Of a stretch of DNA of 64,000 nucleotides, positions 17,106 through 29,531 are shown piece by piece. Made by a program: the position numbers and the translations under genes. The notes beneath the pieces were generated by a model. It was not told the origin of the DNA. It ran no database searches and was given only the letters and a program-made list of their open reading frames with translations. Source of the DNA: Stagnimonas sp965279705 (GTDB taxonomy: Bacteria > Pseudomonadota > Gammaproteobacteria > Nevskiales > Nevskiaceae); contig OZ257257.1 of NCBI GenBank assembly GCA_965279705.1, positions 124,001-188,000 on the forward strand, written 5' to 3'. Numbering within the stretch: the stretch's first letter is position 1; every line of letters starts with the position of its first letter.

Positions 17106-18524
17106 TCAGACTTCCAAGTAGTCGAGAATGCCCTGCGCCGCCTCGCGGCCCTCGAACACCGCGGTGACCACCAGATCGCTGCCGCGCACCATGTCACCGC
17201 CGGCGAAGATCTTGGCGTTGGCGGTCTGGAACTTGTGCTTCGCCAGCACCGCACCGTTGACCTTCATGCGGCCATCGTCGTGCAGTTTGAGTGCGTGTTG
17301 CGCGAACCACGGTGCCGGGCTGGGGCGGAAACCGAAGGCAATCACGACGCGATCGGCGGGGATGACATGCTCGCTGCCGGGGATAACCTCGGGCTTGCGG
17401 CGACCCTTGGCGTCGGGCGCGCCGAGCTTGGTCTCGACGAACTTCACGCCCTCGACCTTGCCCTCGCCGACGATACCGACCGGCGCGCGGTTGAACAGGA
17501 ACTCCACGCCTTCTTCCTTGGCGTTGGCGACTTCGCGGCGCGAGCCCGGCATGTTGGCCTCGTCGCGGCGGTAGACGCAGGTGACGCTGTCTGCGCCCTG
17601 GCGAATCGACGTGCGGTTGCAGTCCATCGCGGTGTCGCCACCGCCGAGCACGACCACGCGCTGACCTTTCATGTCGATGAATTGCGTCGGGTCGGTTTCG
17701 GTCTTCATCACCCGATGGATGTTGCTGATCAGGAACGGCAGCGCCTGCACCACACCCGGCAAATCCTCACCGGGGAACTCACCCTTCATCGCCGTGTAGG
17801 TGCCCATGCCGAGGAACACCGCGTCGTAGTCTTTCAGCAGCTCATCGAAGGCGATGTCCTTGCCGATCTCGGTGTTGAGCTTGAACTGCACGCCCTCGTG
17901 TTCGAGGATCATGCGGCGGTTCTTCACCACATCTTTTTCGAGCTTGAAGGGTGGGATGCCGTAGGTGAGCAGGCCGCCGATCTCGGGGTATTTGTCGAAC
18001 ACCACCGGCGTCACGCCATTGCGCGCCAGCACGTCGGCACAGCCGAGCCCTGCCGGGCCCGCACCGACGATCGCGACGCGCTTGCCGGTGGGCACCACCT
18101 TGCTCATGTCCGGCCGCCAGCCCTGTTTGAAGGCTTCGTCAGAGATGTATTTCTCGATGTTGCCGATGGTCACCGCACCAAAGCCATCGTTGAGCGTGCA
18201 GTCACCTTCGCAGAGACGATCCTGCGGGCAGACGCGGCCGCAGATTTCCGGCAGCGAGTTGGTCTGGTGGCTCAGTTCGGCCGCCTGGAACAAGTTGCCT
18301 TCCTCGACCAGCTTCAGCCAGTTGGGGATGTAGTTGTGCACCGGGCACTTCCACTCGCAGTACGGGTTGCCGCAGCTGAGACAGCGGCCCGCTTGCGACG
18401 CGGCCTGCTCGGCAGGGAAGGCACCGTAGATTTCGCGAAAGTCGTGGATGCGGACTTCGGCCGGGACCTTCTTCGGGTCCTGGCGCGAGACATCCATGAA
18501 CTGCATTGCATTTTTAGCGGCCAT
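17106..18524 (-). CDS. gltD: Glutamate synthase (NADPH) small subunit
   Basis: A 472-residue flavoprotein that passes electrons from NADPH to the large subunit. The N-terminal Fe-S domain has CLSCGNPYCEWKCP and CGRVCPQDRLCEGDC, which supply the cysteines for two 4Fe-4S clusters. The FAD Rossmann motif is VAIVGAGPAGLG near 150, and the NADPH site is VVVLGGGDTAMDC near 290. The start has a clear AAGGA eight bases upstream. Only ten bases separate it from gltB; the two form the classic operon for nitrogen assimilation. Confidence 0.96.
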   Translation of the reverse strand: MAAKNAMQFMDVSRQDPKKVPAEVRIHDFREIYGAFPAEQAASQAGRCLSCGNPYCEWKCPVHNYIPNWLKLVEEGNLFQAAELSHQTNSLPEICGRVCPQDRLCEGDCTLNDGFGAVTIGNIEKYISDEAFKQGWRPDMSKVVPTGKRVAIVGAGPAGLGCADVLARNGVTPVVFDKYPEIGGLLTYGIPPFKLEKDVVKNRRMILEHEGVQFKLNTEIGKDIAFDELLKDYDAVFLGMGTYTAMKGEFPGEDLPGVVQALPFLISNIHRVMKTETDPTQFIDMKGQRVVVLGGGDTAMDCNRTSIRQGADSVTCVYRRDEANMPGSRREVANAKEEGVEFLFNRAPVGIVGEGKVEGVKFVETKLGAPDAKGRRKPEVIPGSEHVIPADRVVIAFGFRPSPAPWFAQHALKLHDDGRMKVNGAVLAKHKFQTANAKIFAGGDMVRGSDLVVTAVFEGREAAQGILDYLEV

Positions 18525-18534
18525 GTTTTTTTCC

Positions 18535-23031
<4,497 letters not shown>

Positions 23032-23120
23032 ATGCATTCCTAAGAAACTGAATGAAACAAGTGGCGTCGGCGAAGCCCTCGCCGCATAGGGTGCGGCCGC
23101 TGTTTCAGAGGAGTTTCCGA

Positions 23121-23139
23121 GCGGCCCTTGAGAGGCCGC
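23121..23139 (-). other. GC-rich hairpin in the gltB leader
   Basis: GCGGCC (23121-23126) pairs with GGCCGC (23134-23139) across a seven-base loop. No T-run follows in the gltB direction, so it is not a standard terminator. It may be a leader structure or DNA operator. Confidence 0.35.
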
Positions 23140-23316
23140 GTTGCACGGAGAAGCCATTTCGTTGCGGTGCAAGGACGAAGTATTGGCAACGTTGTGCAGT
23201 GCGTCAATGTGAGGGGATTCACGGTTTCTCACAGCGAGCGCAACCGCAGGTCGGGATTGGGCTGCCGAGCCGGTCGACGGTGACCGGCGGAGAGCCGTTA
23301 TCCGCTCTTCAGCTTG

Positions 23317-23342
23317 AATGTTACATTTTACAATGGCACATT
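23317..23342. promoter_or_regulatory. Tandem operator-like inverted repeats AATG-N3-CATT
   Basis: AATGTTACATT (23317-23327) and AATGGCACATT (23332-23342) share the form AATG-N3-CATT, and each is an inverted repeat. Their centres are 15 bases apart. A TACAAT element (23329-23334) lies between and into the second copy, so a bound protein would sit on the promoter of the PF10118 gene. The binding protein is unknown; the MerR gene at 24323 is one candidate. Confidence 0.5.
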
Positions 23343-23374
23343 AGTGACGAAACCAGTCAGCCCGGAGTTGCGCC

Positions 23375-24265
23375 ATGTCTGTCTCCCCCATTACGACCCC
23401 CTCGAAAGCCAAGCTCAACCGCAAGGGCAGCAAGGCTATCCCGCGCCGGGACATCCACTTCAAGCTCGACGACGTCGATCTCAAGACCTGGAATCCGCAC
23501 GGCCAGCACGTCAGCCAGTTTATGAATGCACTCTCCGTCGTCTTCCCCGAAGGCGAGAAGTTTTTCATCGAGAGTGCCCGGCACTTCAAGGATCAGCTCA
23601 AGAGCCCGCAGCTGCTCGAAGACTTGCAAGGTTTCATCGGGCAGGAGGCCATGCACGGCCGCGAGCATCGCGTCTACAACGAGCGTCTGGCCGCAATGGG
23701 TTATGACGTGGCGGGCCTGGAACGCGACAGCATGAAACTGCTGCGTGGCGTGGCCGGCAAGAACCCGCTCAACAAGCTTGCCGTCACCTGTGCGCTGGAG
23801 CACTTCACCGCCGTGCTCGCCGACGTGCTGCTCAACCATCCCGAACTGATCCCTGAAAACTCGCACCCCGAGATGCGCGCCATGTGGATGTGGCATGCGG
23901 TGGAAGAAAACGAGCACAAGGCCGTCTGCTACGACGTATACCAAGCCGTCACCCAAGGCCCTTCGGCCTATGTGCGGCGCACCGGCATGATGGCCGTGGT
24001 GACGGTGCTGTTCTGGGCGCGGGTTTTCCAGAACCAGGCGCATCTGGTGCGGCGCGACGGCATTGCCACCGACTGGCGCGGCTGGTTGCAGTTCGGCAAG
24101 TTCGCCTTCACCCAGCCCGGTGGTCTGCGCCACGCGCTCAAGCCCTACCTCGACTACTTCAAGCCCGGCTTTCACCCCTGGCAGCACGACAACCGCGTGC
24201 TGCTGGAGCAATGGAAGGCGCGCTACGACCAGCGCGAGCTCGATGAGCTGGCGTTAGCGGCTTAA
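23375..24265 (+). CDS. PF10118 metal-dependent hydrolase-like (ferritin-like) protein
   Basis: A 296-residue protein of the predicted metal-dependent hydrolase family PF10118. Repeated Glu/His pairs typical of a four-helix di-metal site are visible: IGQEAMHGREH near residue 90, CALEHFTA near 143, and WHAVEENEHK near 178. No signal peptide. Homologues often stand beside fatty-acid or hydrocarbon genes and TetR/MerR regulators. It is preceded by tandem operator-like repeats and followed by a terminator, so it is a stand-alone transcript. The reaction is unknown; an oxygenase-like di-iron chemistry is an inference only. Confidence 0.82.
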   Translation: MSVSPITTPSKAKLNRKGSKAIPRRDIHFKLDDVDLKTWNPHGQHVSQFMNALSVVFPEGEKFFIESARHFKDQLKSPQLLEDLQGFIGQEAMHGREHRVYNERLAAMGYDVAGLERDSMKLLRGVAGKNPLNKLAVTCALEHFTAVLADVLLNHPELIPENSHPEMRAMWMWHAVEENEHKAVCYDVYQAVTQGPSAYVRRTGMMAVVTVLFWARVFQNQAHLVRRDGIATDWRGWLQFGKFAFTQPGGLRHALKPYLDYFKPGFHPWQHDNRVLLEQWKARYDQRELDELALAA

Positions 24266-24279
24266 ACGCCGCTTTCACA

Positions 24280-24306
24280 AAGGGCGCTGGTGAAGCGCCC
24301 TTTCTT
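24280..24306. terminator. Intrinsic terminator between convergent PF10118 and MerR genes
   Basis: GGGCGCT (24282-24288) pairs with AGCGCCC (24294-24300) with a five-base loop, extended by AA/TT, and followed by TTTCTT on the plus strand. It serves the PF10118 gene; the reverse direction has a poorer T-run. Confidence 0.8.
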
Positions 24307-24322
24307 ATTGAAACGGATAGCT

Positions 24323-25147
24323 TCAGCGCTGATTCGGCAACTGCTCGAACACCGAACTGAGGATATCTCCCAGATATTTCTGCACCGCCAGCTCCATTGC
24401 GCGCGCCACTTCGGCATCGACGGCAACGTCGGCAATGGGCCGTAGCTTCCAGATCAGCTCGGCAATTTTCGAGACTTCGTTGGCCTTGGGCAGGCCATCC
24501 TTGAGGTGCTGCGTCAGCACGTAACGCAGGGCGAGTTGCACCAGCTCGTTGGCGACGCGCTCGACGTTGCCGCGCAGCATGCGCAAGATGTCGAGCAGGG
24601 CACCTAGCGGAATGCCCATCGCCACCAGTTGTGCGGCCGCATGCACGAGGCGCGGGCGGGGCGCGCGAAAGCGCAGACCATCGGCCTGCAAGATGCCCAG
24701 CTCGGTGACGCGGCGCACAAGCTCTGGTATCGCGGTGACCTTTTCGTGCTTGCCGAACATGCTGATGATTTCGGCCATGCTGAAAGTGCCGGGCAGCTCC
24801 TCTGACCACGGCGAAGTGATGGCGCTTTCAAGCCCCAGCAGGTCACGCAAGTTCTGCCCTTTTTCCCAAGCGGCGATCAGCTCGGCAATGTTGCCTAACG
24901 TGTAGCCGCGATCAAGCAGCTGGTTGATGAGGCGCAGGCGCGCCAGGTGATCGCTGGTGTAGATACCGGTACGGCCGCGTTTCTCAGGTGGTGGCAGCAG
25001 GCCGCGATCCTGATAGGCGCGCACATTGCGCACGGTGGCATCGGCAGCGCGGGCGAGTTCATCCACCGTGTATTCGGCGCTGCCGGTGGCCTGTGCGGCG
25101 CGCTTGCGGCGGGGTTTGGGTGCGGGGTCGGCAGGCGTCTTTGGCAT
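24323..25147 (-). CDS. MerR-family transcriptional regulator
   Basis: A 274-residue protein. After a basic, Pro/Ala-rich N-terminal tail (residues 1-22) comes the MerR winged helix: YTVDELARAADATVRNVRAYQDRGLL, then GIYTSDHLARLRLINQLLDRGYTLGNI. No metal-binding cysteine pattern is present, so it is not a mercury- or copper-type sensor. The large C-terminal helical domain (about 110-274) may bind an organic ligand. It lies convergent to the PF10118 gene across a terminator and upstream in the same orientation is dgt. Confidence 0.85.
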   Translation of the reverse strand: MPKTPADPAPKPRRKRAAQATGSAEYTVDELARAADATVRNVRAYQDRGLLPPPEKRGRTGIYTSDHLARLRLINQLLDRGYTLGNIAELIAAWEKGQNLRDLLGLESAITSPWSEELPGTFSMAEIISMFGKHEKVTAIPELVRRVTELGILQADGLRFRAPRPRLVHAAAQLVAMGIPLGALLDILRMLRGNVERVANELVQLALRYVLTQHLKDGLPKANEVSKIAELIWKLRPIADVAVDAEVARAMELAVQKYLGDILSSVFEQLPNQR

Positions 25148-25164
25148 GGCGCTACTTTAGCCGC

Positions 25165-26304
25165 CTACTTCAACCGTCGGGGGTCGAACAGCCGCTCCCA
25201 TTCGTCTATCGCAAATCTGTCGGTCATGCCGGCGATGTAGTCGGCGACGATGCGCGCGCGGCTGGCTTCGTCTGCTGCTGCCATCGTCTCGGCATGCGAC
25301 TGCGGCGGCAACAGGCGCGAGTCCTGCATGAAGGCTTCGAACAGCTCGCGCAGCACACGCTTGGCTTTTTCCATCACGCGGTAGACCTGATGGTGGCGAT
25401 ACAGGTGCTCGCGCAGGAAGCGCTTGAGCTCGCGGCTTTCGGTGGCGATGCCATCGCTGTAGGCGATCAGCGGCTCGGCGAGTGCGCGCACTGCATCGGG
25501 CGATGCGGGCTGCGCTTGTTCAAGGCGCTGGCGAGAGTGCTCGGTGAGATCACCCACGAGGGTACCGATGATGCGACGCACGGTCTCGTGTCGCACCTGC
25601 TTGGGAATGGCGTTGGGATAGGCGCGCAGCACTTCGTCGTGATGCCGCGCGAACAGCGGCACGGCACGTAGCTGATCCAGCGTGAGTAGCTGCGCGCGGA
25701 TGCCGTCGTCGATGTCGTGGTTGTTGTAGGCGATCTCGTCGGCGAGGTTCGCCACCTGCGCTTCGAGCGTGGGCTGGCCACCGGTGACAAAGCGGGCGGC
25801 CACAGCACCCATCGTTGCGGCGCGCGCAGTGGAACAATGCTTGAGGATGCCCTCGCGCGTCTCGAAGGTGAGATTCAAGCCAGTGAACTCGGCGTATTTG
25901 TCTTCCAGCAGATCGACCACGCGCAGCGACTGGGCGTTGTGCTCAAAGCCGCCCCAAGGCCTCATGCAGGCGTTGAGCGCGTCCTGCCCGGCGTGGCCAA
26001 AGGGGGTGTGGCCGAGGTCGTGGGCGAGGCAGATGGCTTCGGCAAGATCCTCGTTGAGGTTCAGCGTGCGAGCGATGGTCCGGGCGATCTGCGCAACTTC
26101 GAGCGAGTGGGTGAGCCGGGTGCGGAACAGATCGCCTTCGTGATTGACGAACACCTGCGTCTTGTATTCGAGCCTGCGAAACGCAGCCGAGTGAATGATG
26201 CGGTCGCGGTCGCGCTGGTACTCGCTACGGTAGGTCGGTGCAGGCTCGGCCACGCCGCGACCGCGCGAGCATTCGGGGCGGGCAGCGTAGGGAGCGAGGG
26301 TCAT
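25165..26304 (-). CDS. dgt: Deoxyguanosinetriphosphate triphosphohydrolase-like protein
   Basis: A 379-residue HD-domain enzyme that hydrolyses dNTPs to nucleosides and triphosphate. Metal ligands are visible as His66 (RLTHSLEVAQ), His95-Asp96 (LAHDLGHTPFGHAGQD) and a later Asp in NLADEIAYNNHDIDDG. The N-terminal segment YRSEYQRDRDRIIHSAAFRRLEYKTQVF is diagnostic of the type 2 dGTPase-like family. It sits between aroB and a MerR gene in the pil-aro-glt region, where pseudomonads carry a DamX-like gene. Confidence 0.92.
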   Translation of the reverse strand: MTLAPYAARPECSRGRGVAEPAPTYRSEYQRDRDRIIHSAAFRRLEYKTQVFVNHEGDLFRTRLTHSLEVAQIARTIARTLNLNEDLAEAICLAHDLGHTPFGHAGQDALNACMRPWGGFEHNAQSLRVVDLLEDKYAEFTGLNLTFETREGILKHCSTARAATMGAVAARFVTGGQPTLEAQVANLADEIAYNNHDIDDGIRAQLLTLDQLRAVPLFARHHDEVLRAYPNAIPKQVRHETVRRIIGTLVGDLTEHSRQRLEQAQPASPDAVRALAEPLIAYSDGIATESRELKRFLREHLYRHHQVYRVMEKAKRVLRELFEAFMQDSRLLPPQSHAETMAAADEASRARIVADYIAGMTDRFAIDEWERLFDPRRLK

Positions 26305-26338
26305 GGCGCTTTATACCGCAGCACTGTGTGTGCAGGCT

Positions 26339-27433
26339 TCAGGCGCAGAAGTGCGCGAGCGTCTCTGTCAGCTTGCTGTCGTCGAAGTCGGCGGTGAGCA
26401 CCGCATCGCCCAGGCGCTTCAGCAGTACGAAGCGCAGCTGCCCGGCAGCGACCTTCTTATCGCCTGCCATGAGGCGGCGGAAGTCTTCGGGCGTCATGCC
26501 TGCGGGTGGCTTGATGGGCAGACCCGCACGCGCGACCAGTGCGGTGCAGCGGGCGGCATCTTCGGTGCTGATCCAACCCAGCCTTGCCGAGAGATCAGCC
26601 GCCATCACCAGCCCCAAACCCACCGCCTCGCCATGCAGCCACTGCGTGTAGCCGGTGAACGTCTCCACCGCATGACCGAAGGTATGGCCAAGGTTGAGCA
26701 GGGCACGCTGGCCGGTGGTCTCGAACTCATCCTCCGCTACGATCCTGGCCTTGAGCGCACAGCAGCGTTCGATGACATTGGCGCTGGTTTCGGCATCTAG
26801 TGCCATAAGGCGGTCGATGTCACCCGCTTCAAGTGCGTTGAAGAAGGCACTGTCGCCAAGCATTCCGTATTTGATGACCTCCGCAGCACCCGCCGACAGC
26901 TCACGCTTGGGCAGCGTCTTGAGCAGATCAAGGTCGGCAATCACCGCCTTGGGCTGGTGAAAAGCACCAATCAGATTCTTGCCGCGTGCATGATTCACGC
27001 CGGTCTTGCCGCCGACACTGGAGTCGACCATGGCCAGCAGCGTGGTGGGCACCTGCACAAAGGCGATGCCGCGCTGATAGATGGCCGCGCAAAAGCCCGC
27101 CATGTCGCCAATCACCCCGCCGCCAAAGGCGATCAGCACGGCGTCGCGTGAGAGCTTTTGCGAGAGCATCCAGTCCAGCACCCGCTCGGCGTTTGCCCAG
27201 CTTTTGCTGGGCTCGCCGGCATCCAGCACAAACGCATGCTCAGGTTTGAGTCCCAGTGCGCCGAGCAGCGATGGCAGGTGCAAGTCGGCCAGGTGACTGT
27301 CAGTCACCACACGCAAGGTGCGGCCTTGGACTGCGGCAAGTTGCAGGGCTGTGGGCAGCAGGCCGCTGCCGATGTGAATGTCGTAGGCGTGTGTGCCCAG
27401 AGATACCGGCAAGCAACGCGATGCACTGCTCAT
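26339..27433 (-). CDS. aroB: 3-dehydroquinate synthase
   Basis: A 364-residue NAD- and metal-dependent enzyme, second step of the shikimate pathway, cytoplasmic. The nucleotide loop FGGGVIGDMAGFCAA lies near residue 104 and TTLLAMVDSSVGGKTGVNH near 130. Metal ligands are expected in AGAAEVIKYG (Glu), LGHTFGHA (His) and LHGEAVG (His). The start overlaps the aroK stop by ATGA, so shikimate kinase and dehydroquinate synthase are co-translated. Confidence 0.96.
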   Translation of the reverse strand: MSSASRCLPVSLGTHAYDIHIGSGLLPTALQLAAVQGRTLRVVTDSHLADLHLPSLLGALGLKPEHAFVLDAGEPSKSWANAERVLDWMLSQKLSRDAVLIAFGGGVIGDMAGFCAAIYQRGIAFVQVPTTLLAMVDSSVGGKTGVNHARGKNLIGAFHQPKAVIADLDLLKTLPKRELSAGAAEVIKYGMLGDSAFFNALEAGDIDRLMALDAETSANVIERCCALKARIVAEDEFETTGQRALLNLGHTFGHAVETFTGYTQWLHGEAVGLGLVMAADLSARLGWISTEDAARCTALVARAGLPIKPPAGMTPEDFRRLMAGDKKVAAGQLRFVLLKRLGDAVLTADFDDSKLTETLAHFCA

Positions 27434-27951
27434 GCGCTGGCGGCCATCACGGCCAGCTCGATTTCGCGCGCGAGCTGTTTGGCATTCTTGCCATCGGTAT
27501 CCAGCACCAGATCGGCGACTTCGCGATAGAGCGGATCGCGTTCGGTAAACAAACGAGCCAAGGTTTCTCGGCGATCGCCATGGGCAAGCAGGGGGCGGTT
27601 GTCGCTGCGCTCGACGCGCGTGAACTGCTGGGTGACGCTGGCATGCAGATAGACCACGAAGCCGCGTGATTTCAGGTGCGTGCGGTTTTCGGGCATCAGC
27701 ACCGCACCGCCGCCTGTCGCCAGTACGATCCCGCGCTCGGTGGTGAGATCTTCAATGGCGTGCTGTTCGCGCTTGCGAAAGCCCGACTCGCCTTCTTTCT
27801 CGAAAATGAAGGCGATATCCACCCCGGTGCGGGCTTCGATCTCGTGGTCGGAATCAATGAAACGCAGGCCGCGCTGTTCGGCCAGCTTTTTGCCGATGGT
27901 GGTTTTGCCCGCACCCATCGGCCCGACCAGAAAAATGCTGTCACCGCGCAT
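27430..27951 (-). CDS. aroK: Shikimate kinase
   Basis: A 173-residue P-loop kinase that phosphorylates shikimate. The Walker A motif GPMGAGKTT is at residues 10-18, the shikimate-binding FIDSDHEIE follows, then GGGAVL near 80 and the lid segment RSDNRPLL. Length matches the family. It lies downstream of an Ig-like lipoprotein gene (six bases) rather than directly after pilQ. Confidence 0.96.
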   Translation of the reverse strand: MRGDSIFLVGPMGAGKTTIGKKLAEQRGLRFIDSDHEIEARTGVDIAFIFEKEGESGFRKREQHAIEDLTTERGIVLATGGGAVLMPENRTHLKSRGFVVYLHASVTQQFTRVERSDNRPLLAHGDRRETLARLFTERDPLYREVADLVLDTDGKNAKQLAREIELAVMAASA

Positions 27952-27956
27952 CTTCG

Positions 27957-29444
27957 TCAGGGGGTCGGTGCCACCACGGTGATTTCGCGAAGGTTCGAAA
28001 GACCGCCGCCCTCAACGCGCACCTGCACCTGTGCAGAGCCGGCGGTGGGGCCCGCCTCGTAACGTGATTTGGCCTGGCCGCTCGCGTCGGTGGTCTGGCG
28101 CTGAGGGAACACCCGCTCGTTGACGCTGCTGCTGGCGGGCGTGACGAGCAGGAAGTCGACGTCCACACCTGTGATTGGCGAACCGGCCTGGTTCAGCACG
28201 GTGACGACGAGGTTCGAGAAGCGACCGGTGTTGGGCGAGGTCTGCACTTGCAAAGGCGTGGCATCGAGATTGATCTCGCCAGGGCTGTCGACGAACTGCA
28301 CGATGACGGTGGCAGTGCGCCCTGTGGTTTGTTCGCGGGCCGTGATGGTCGACTGCCCGGAGTTGTTGCTGAACACCGATACCGGCCGCTCGAAGTCGCC
28401 GTTACTGGCCGTGCTGGTATTGGCGCTGATGCTTTGCGATTCGCTGAAGGGGTCGTCGTTGAACACCAGGCGACCGCCGCCGCTGATCTGCAAGGTCAGT
28501 GTGCCGGCCACGCCTCGCGCGCCACCCGCGGTTTGCGGCGAGCGGGTCCACTGGAAGTGCAGGGGCTCCTTGTTTTCGCTGCCGACGACGATGGGCGTGC
28601 CAGCTTCGGGGGCGGTGAACTGGAAGGTATCGGCGCGCGCCGTGGTCTGGCAGGTCTTGCTGACACTCTGGCCCGAGACCGTGGTCGTGGCCGTCAGCGT
28701 CAACACCGTATCGGTGGCGACGTTGGCCGGCGGCGTGAAGCTGAAGTTGAAGCGACCCGCGTCGTTGGTCTCGTTGCCAGCGGCGGCGGTCGCGTCACAG
28801 GTGGTCGAAGGCGGCGGGCTCAAGGTGCCGCCGCTGGCTGTCAAGGTGATGCAGGCGGCGGGCACCTGCTCGCCGTTCTGTTTTTCCACGAGGGCGAAAT
28901 AGCCTGCGTTGGCAACGCCAGGCGCCGCGTTGGCGGGGCAGGTGAGGGTGAGGACCGGCGGCGCGGCAGGCACCACGGCGATTTCATAGGTCTGCTCGAT
29001 AGCTGTGCCACCGGTCGCCACGGTGGTGCTGGCGACCAGTGCAACGATTGTGCGGCGTGTGACCGAATCGGGGGCCTGGTAAGAGAAGGCAACCTGCCCA
29101 GCCGCATCGGTCGTCGCTCCGCCGGAATTGGCACGTGACGGCGGCGCGTTGACGAAGCCGCTGGCTGGCTTCAGTGAAATGAACCGACCCGCCACTGGCT
29201 GTCCGGTGGCGCTGCGCAGCGTGGCAACGAATCCTGTGGTCAGGCTGCCCGCTTCGACTTCCAGCGAGCCTGAAGGCACGGCACCGGGGCCGACCAGCGT
29301 CAGTTGACCGGTGGTGCTGCCGGTGCCGCCGCCGGGATTGTTCGGGTCCAGCAACCCGCCAGAACTATTGCCGCCGCCGCTGCAGGCAAGGAGACCCACT
29401 GCAAATGAGCTCAGGAAACTGAGGCGAAAAATGATCTGGCGCAT
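27957..29444 (-). CDS. Ig-like-domain surface lipoprotein downstream of pilQ
   Basis: A 495-residue protein. The ATG at 29442-29444 gives a lipoprotein signal MRQIIFRLSFLSSFAVGLLACSGGG with lipobox LLAC (Cys at residue 21); a longer upstream frame lacks a signal. After a Gly/Asn/Ser-rich linker there are several bacterial Ig-like (Big-1/invasin-like) beta domains rich in Thr, Val and Ala, with repeated phrases such as TTDAAGQVAFSYQAP and QTTDASGQAKSRYEA. Cys pairs may form disulfides. It sits between the secretin gene and aroK, so a role in pilus or secretin function or in adhesion is plausible but unproven. Confidence 0.78.
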   Translation of the reverse strand: MRQIIFRLSFLSSFAVGLLACSGGGNSSGGLLDPNNPGGGTGSTTGQLTLVGPGAVPSGSLEVEAGSLTTGFVATLRSATGQPVAGRFISLKPASGFVNAPPSRANSGGATTDAAGQVAFSYQAPDSVTRRTIVALVASTTVATGGTAIEQTYEIAVVPAAPPVLTLTCPANAAPGVANAGYFALVEKQNGEQVPAACITLTASGGTLSPPPSTTCDATAAAGNETNDAGRFNFSFTPPANVATDTVLTLTATTTVSGQSVSKTCQTTARADTFQFTAPEAGTPIVVGSENKEPLHFQWTRSPQTAGGARGVAGTLTLQISGGGRLVFNDDPFSESQSISANTSTASNGDFERPVSVFSNNSGQSTITAREQTTGRTATVIVQFVDSPGEINLDATPLQVQTSPNTGRFSNLVVTVLNQAGSPITGVDVDFLLVTPASSSVNERVFPQRQTTDASGQAKSRYEAGPTAGSAQVQVRVEGGGLSNLREITVVAPTP

Positions 29445-29460
29445 GCGACACACTCTGGTC

Positions 29461-29511
29461 TGGTCCAACGGACCAAAAGTATATAAAGCCCGGGCTTGCA
29501 CACGCAGCCCG
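29461..29511. repeat. Cluster of inverted repeats between pilQ and the Ig-like lipoprotein gene
   Basis: Three symmetric elements lie in 51 bases: TGGTCC-AAC-GGACCA (29461-29475), the 12-base perfect palindrome AAGCCCGGGCTT (29486-29497), and CGGGCT-N9-AGCCCG (29491-29511). A TATACT-like -10 in minus orientation lies between the first two. They may form an operator, attenuator or RNA processing site ahead of the lipoprotein gene. Confidence 0.4.
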
Positions 29512-29531
29512 AAAGCCGCGCGGCACTAGAT

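Larger units (their letters stand above)
23032..23374. other. 343-base intergenic region between divergent gltB and PF10118 genes
   Basis: The gltB-proximal 240 bases are GC-rich, hold a hairpin at 23121-23139 and no credible gene. The distal part (about 23310-23345) is AT-rich and carries two tandem operator-like repeats and a TACAAT element. It is the likely divergent control region for gltB and the gene at 23375. The gltB leader would be long (about 250-300 bases) if transcription starts in the AT-rich patch. Confidence 0.6.
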
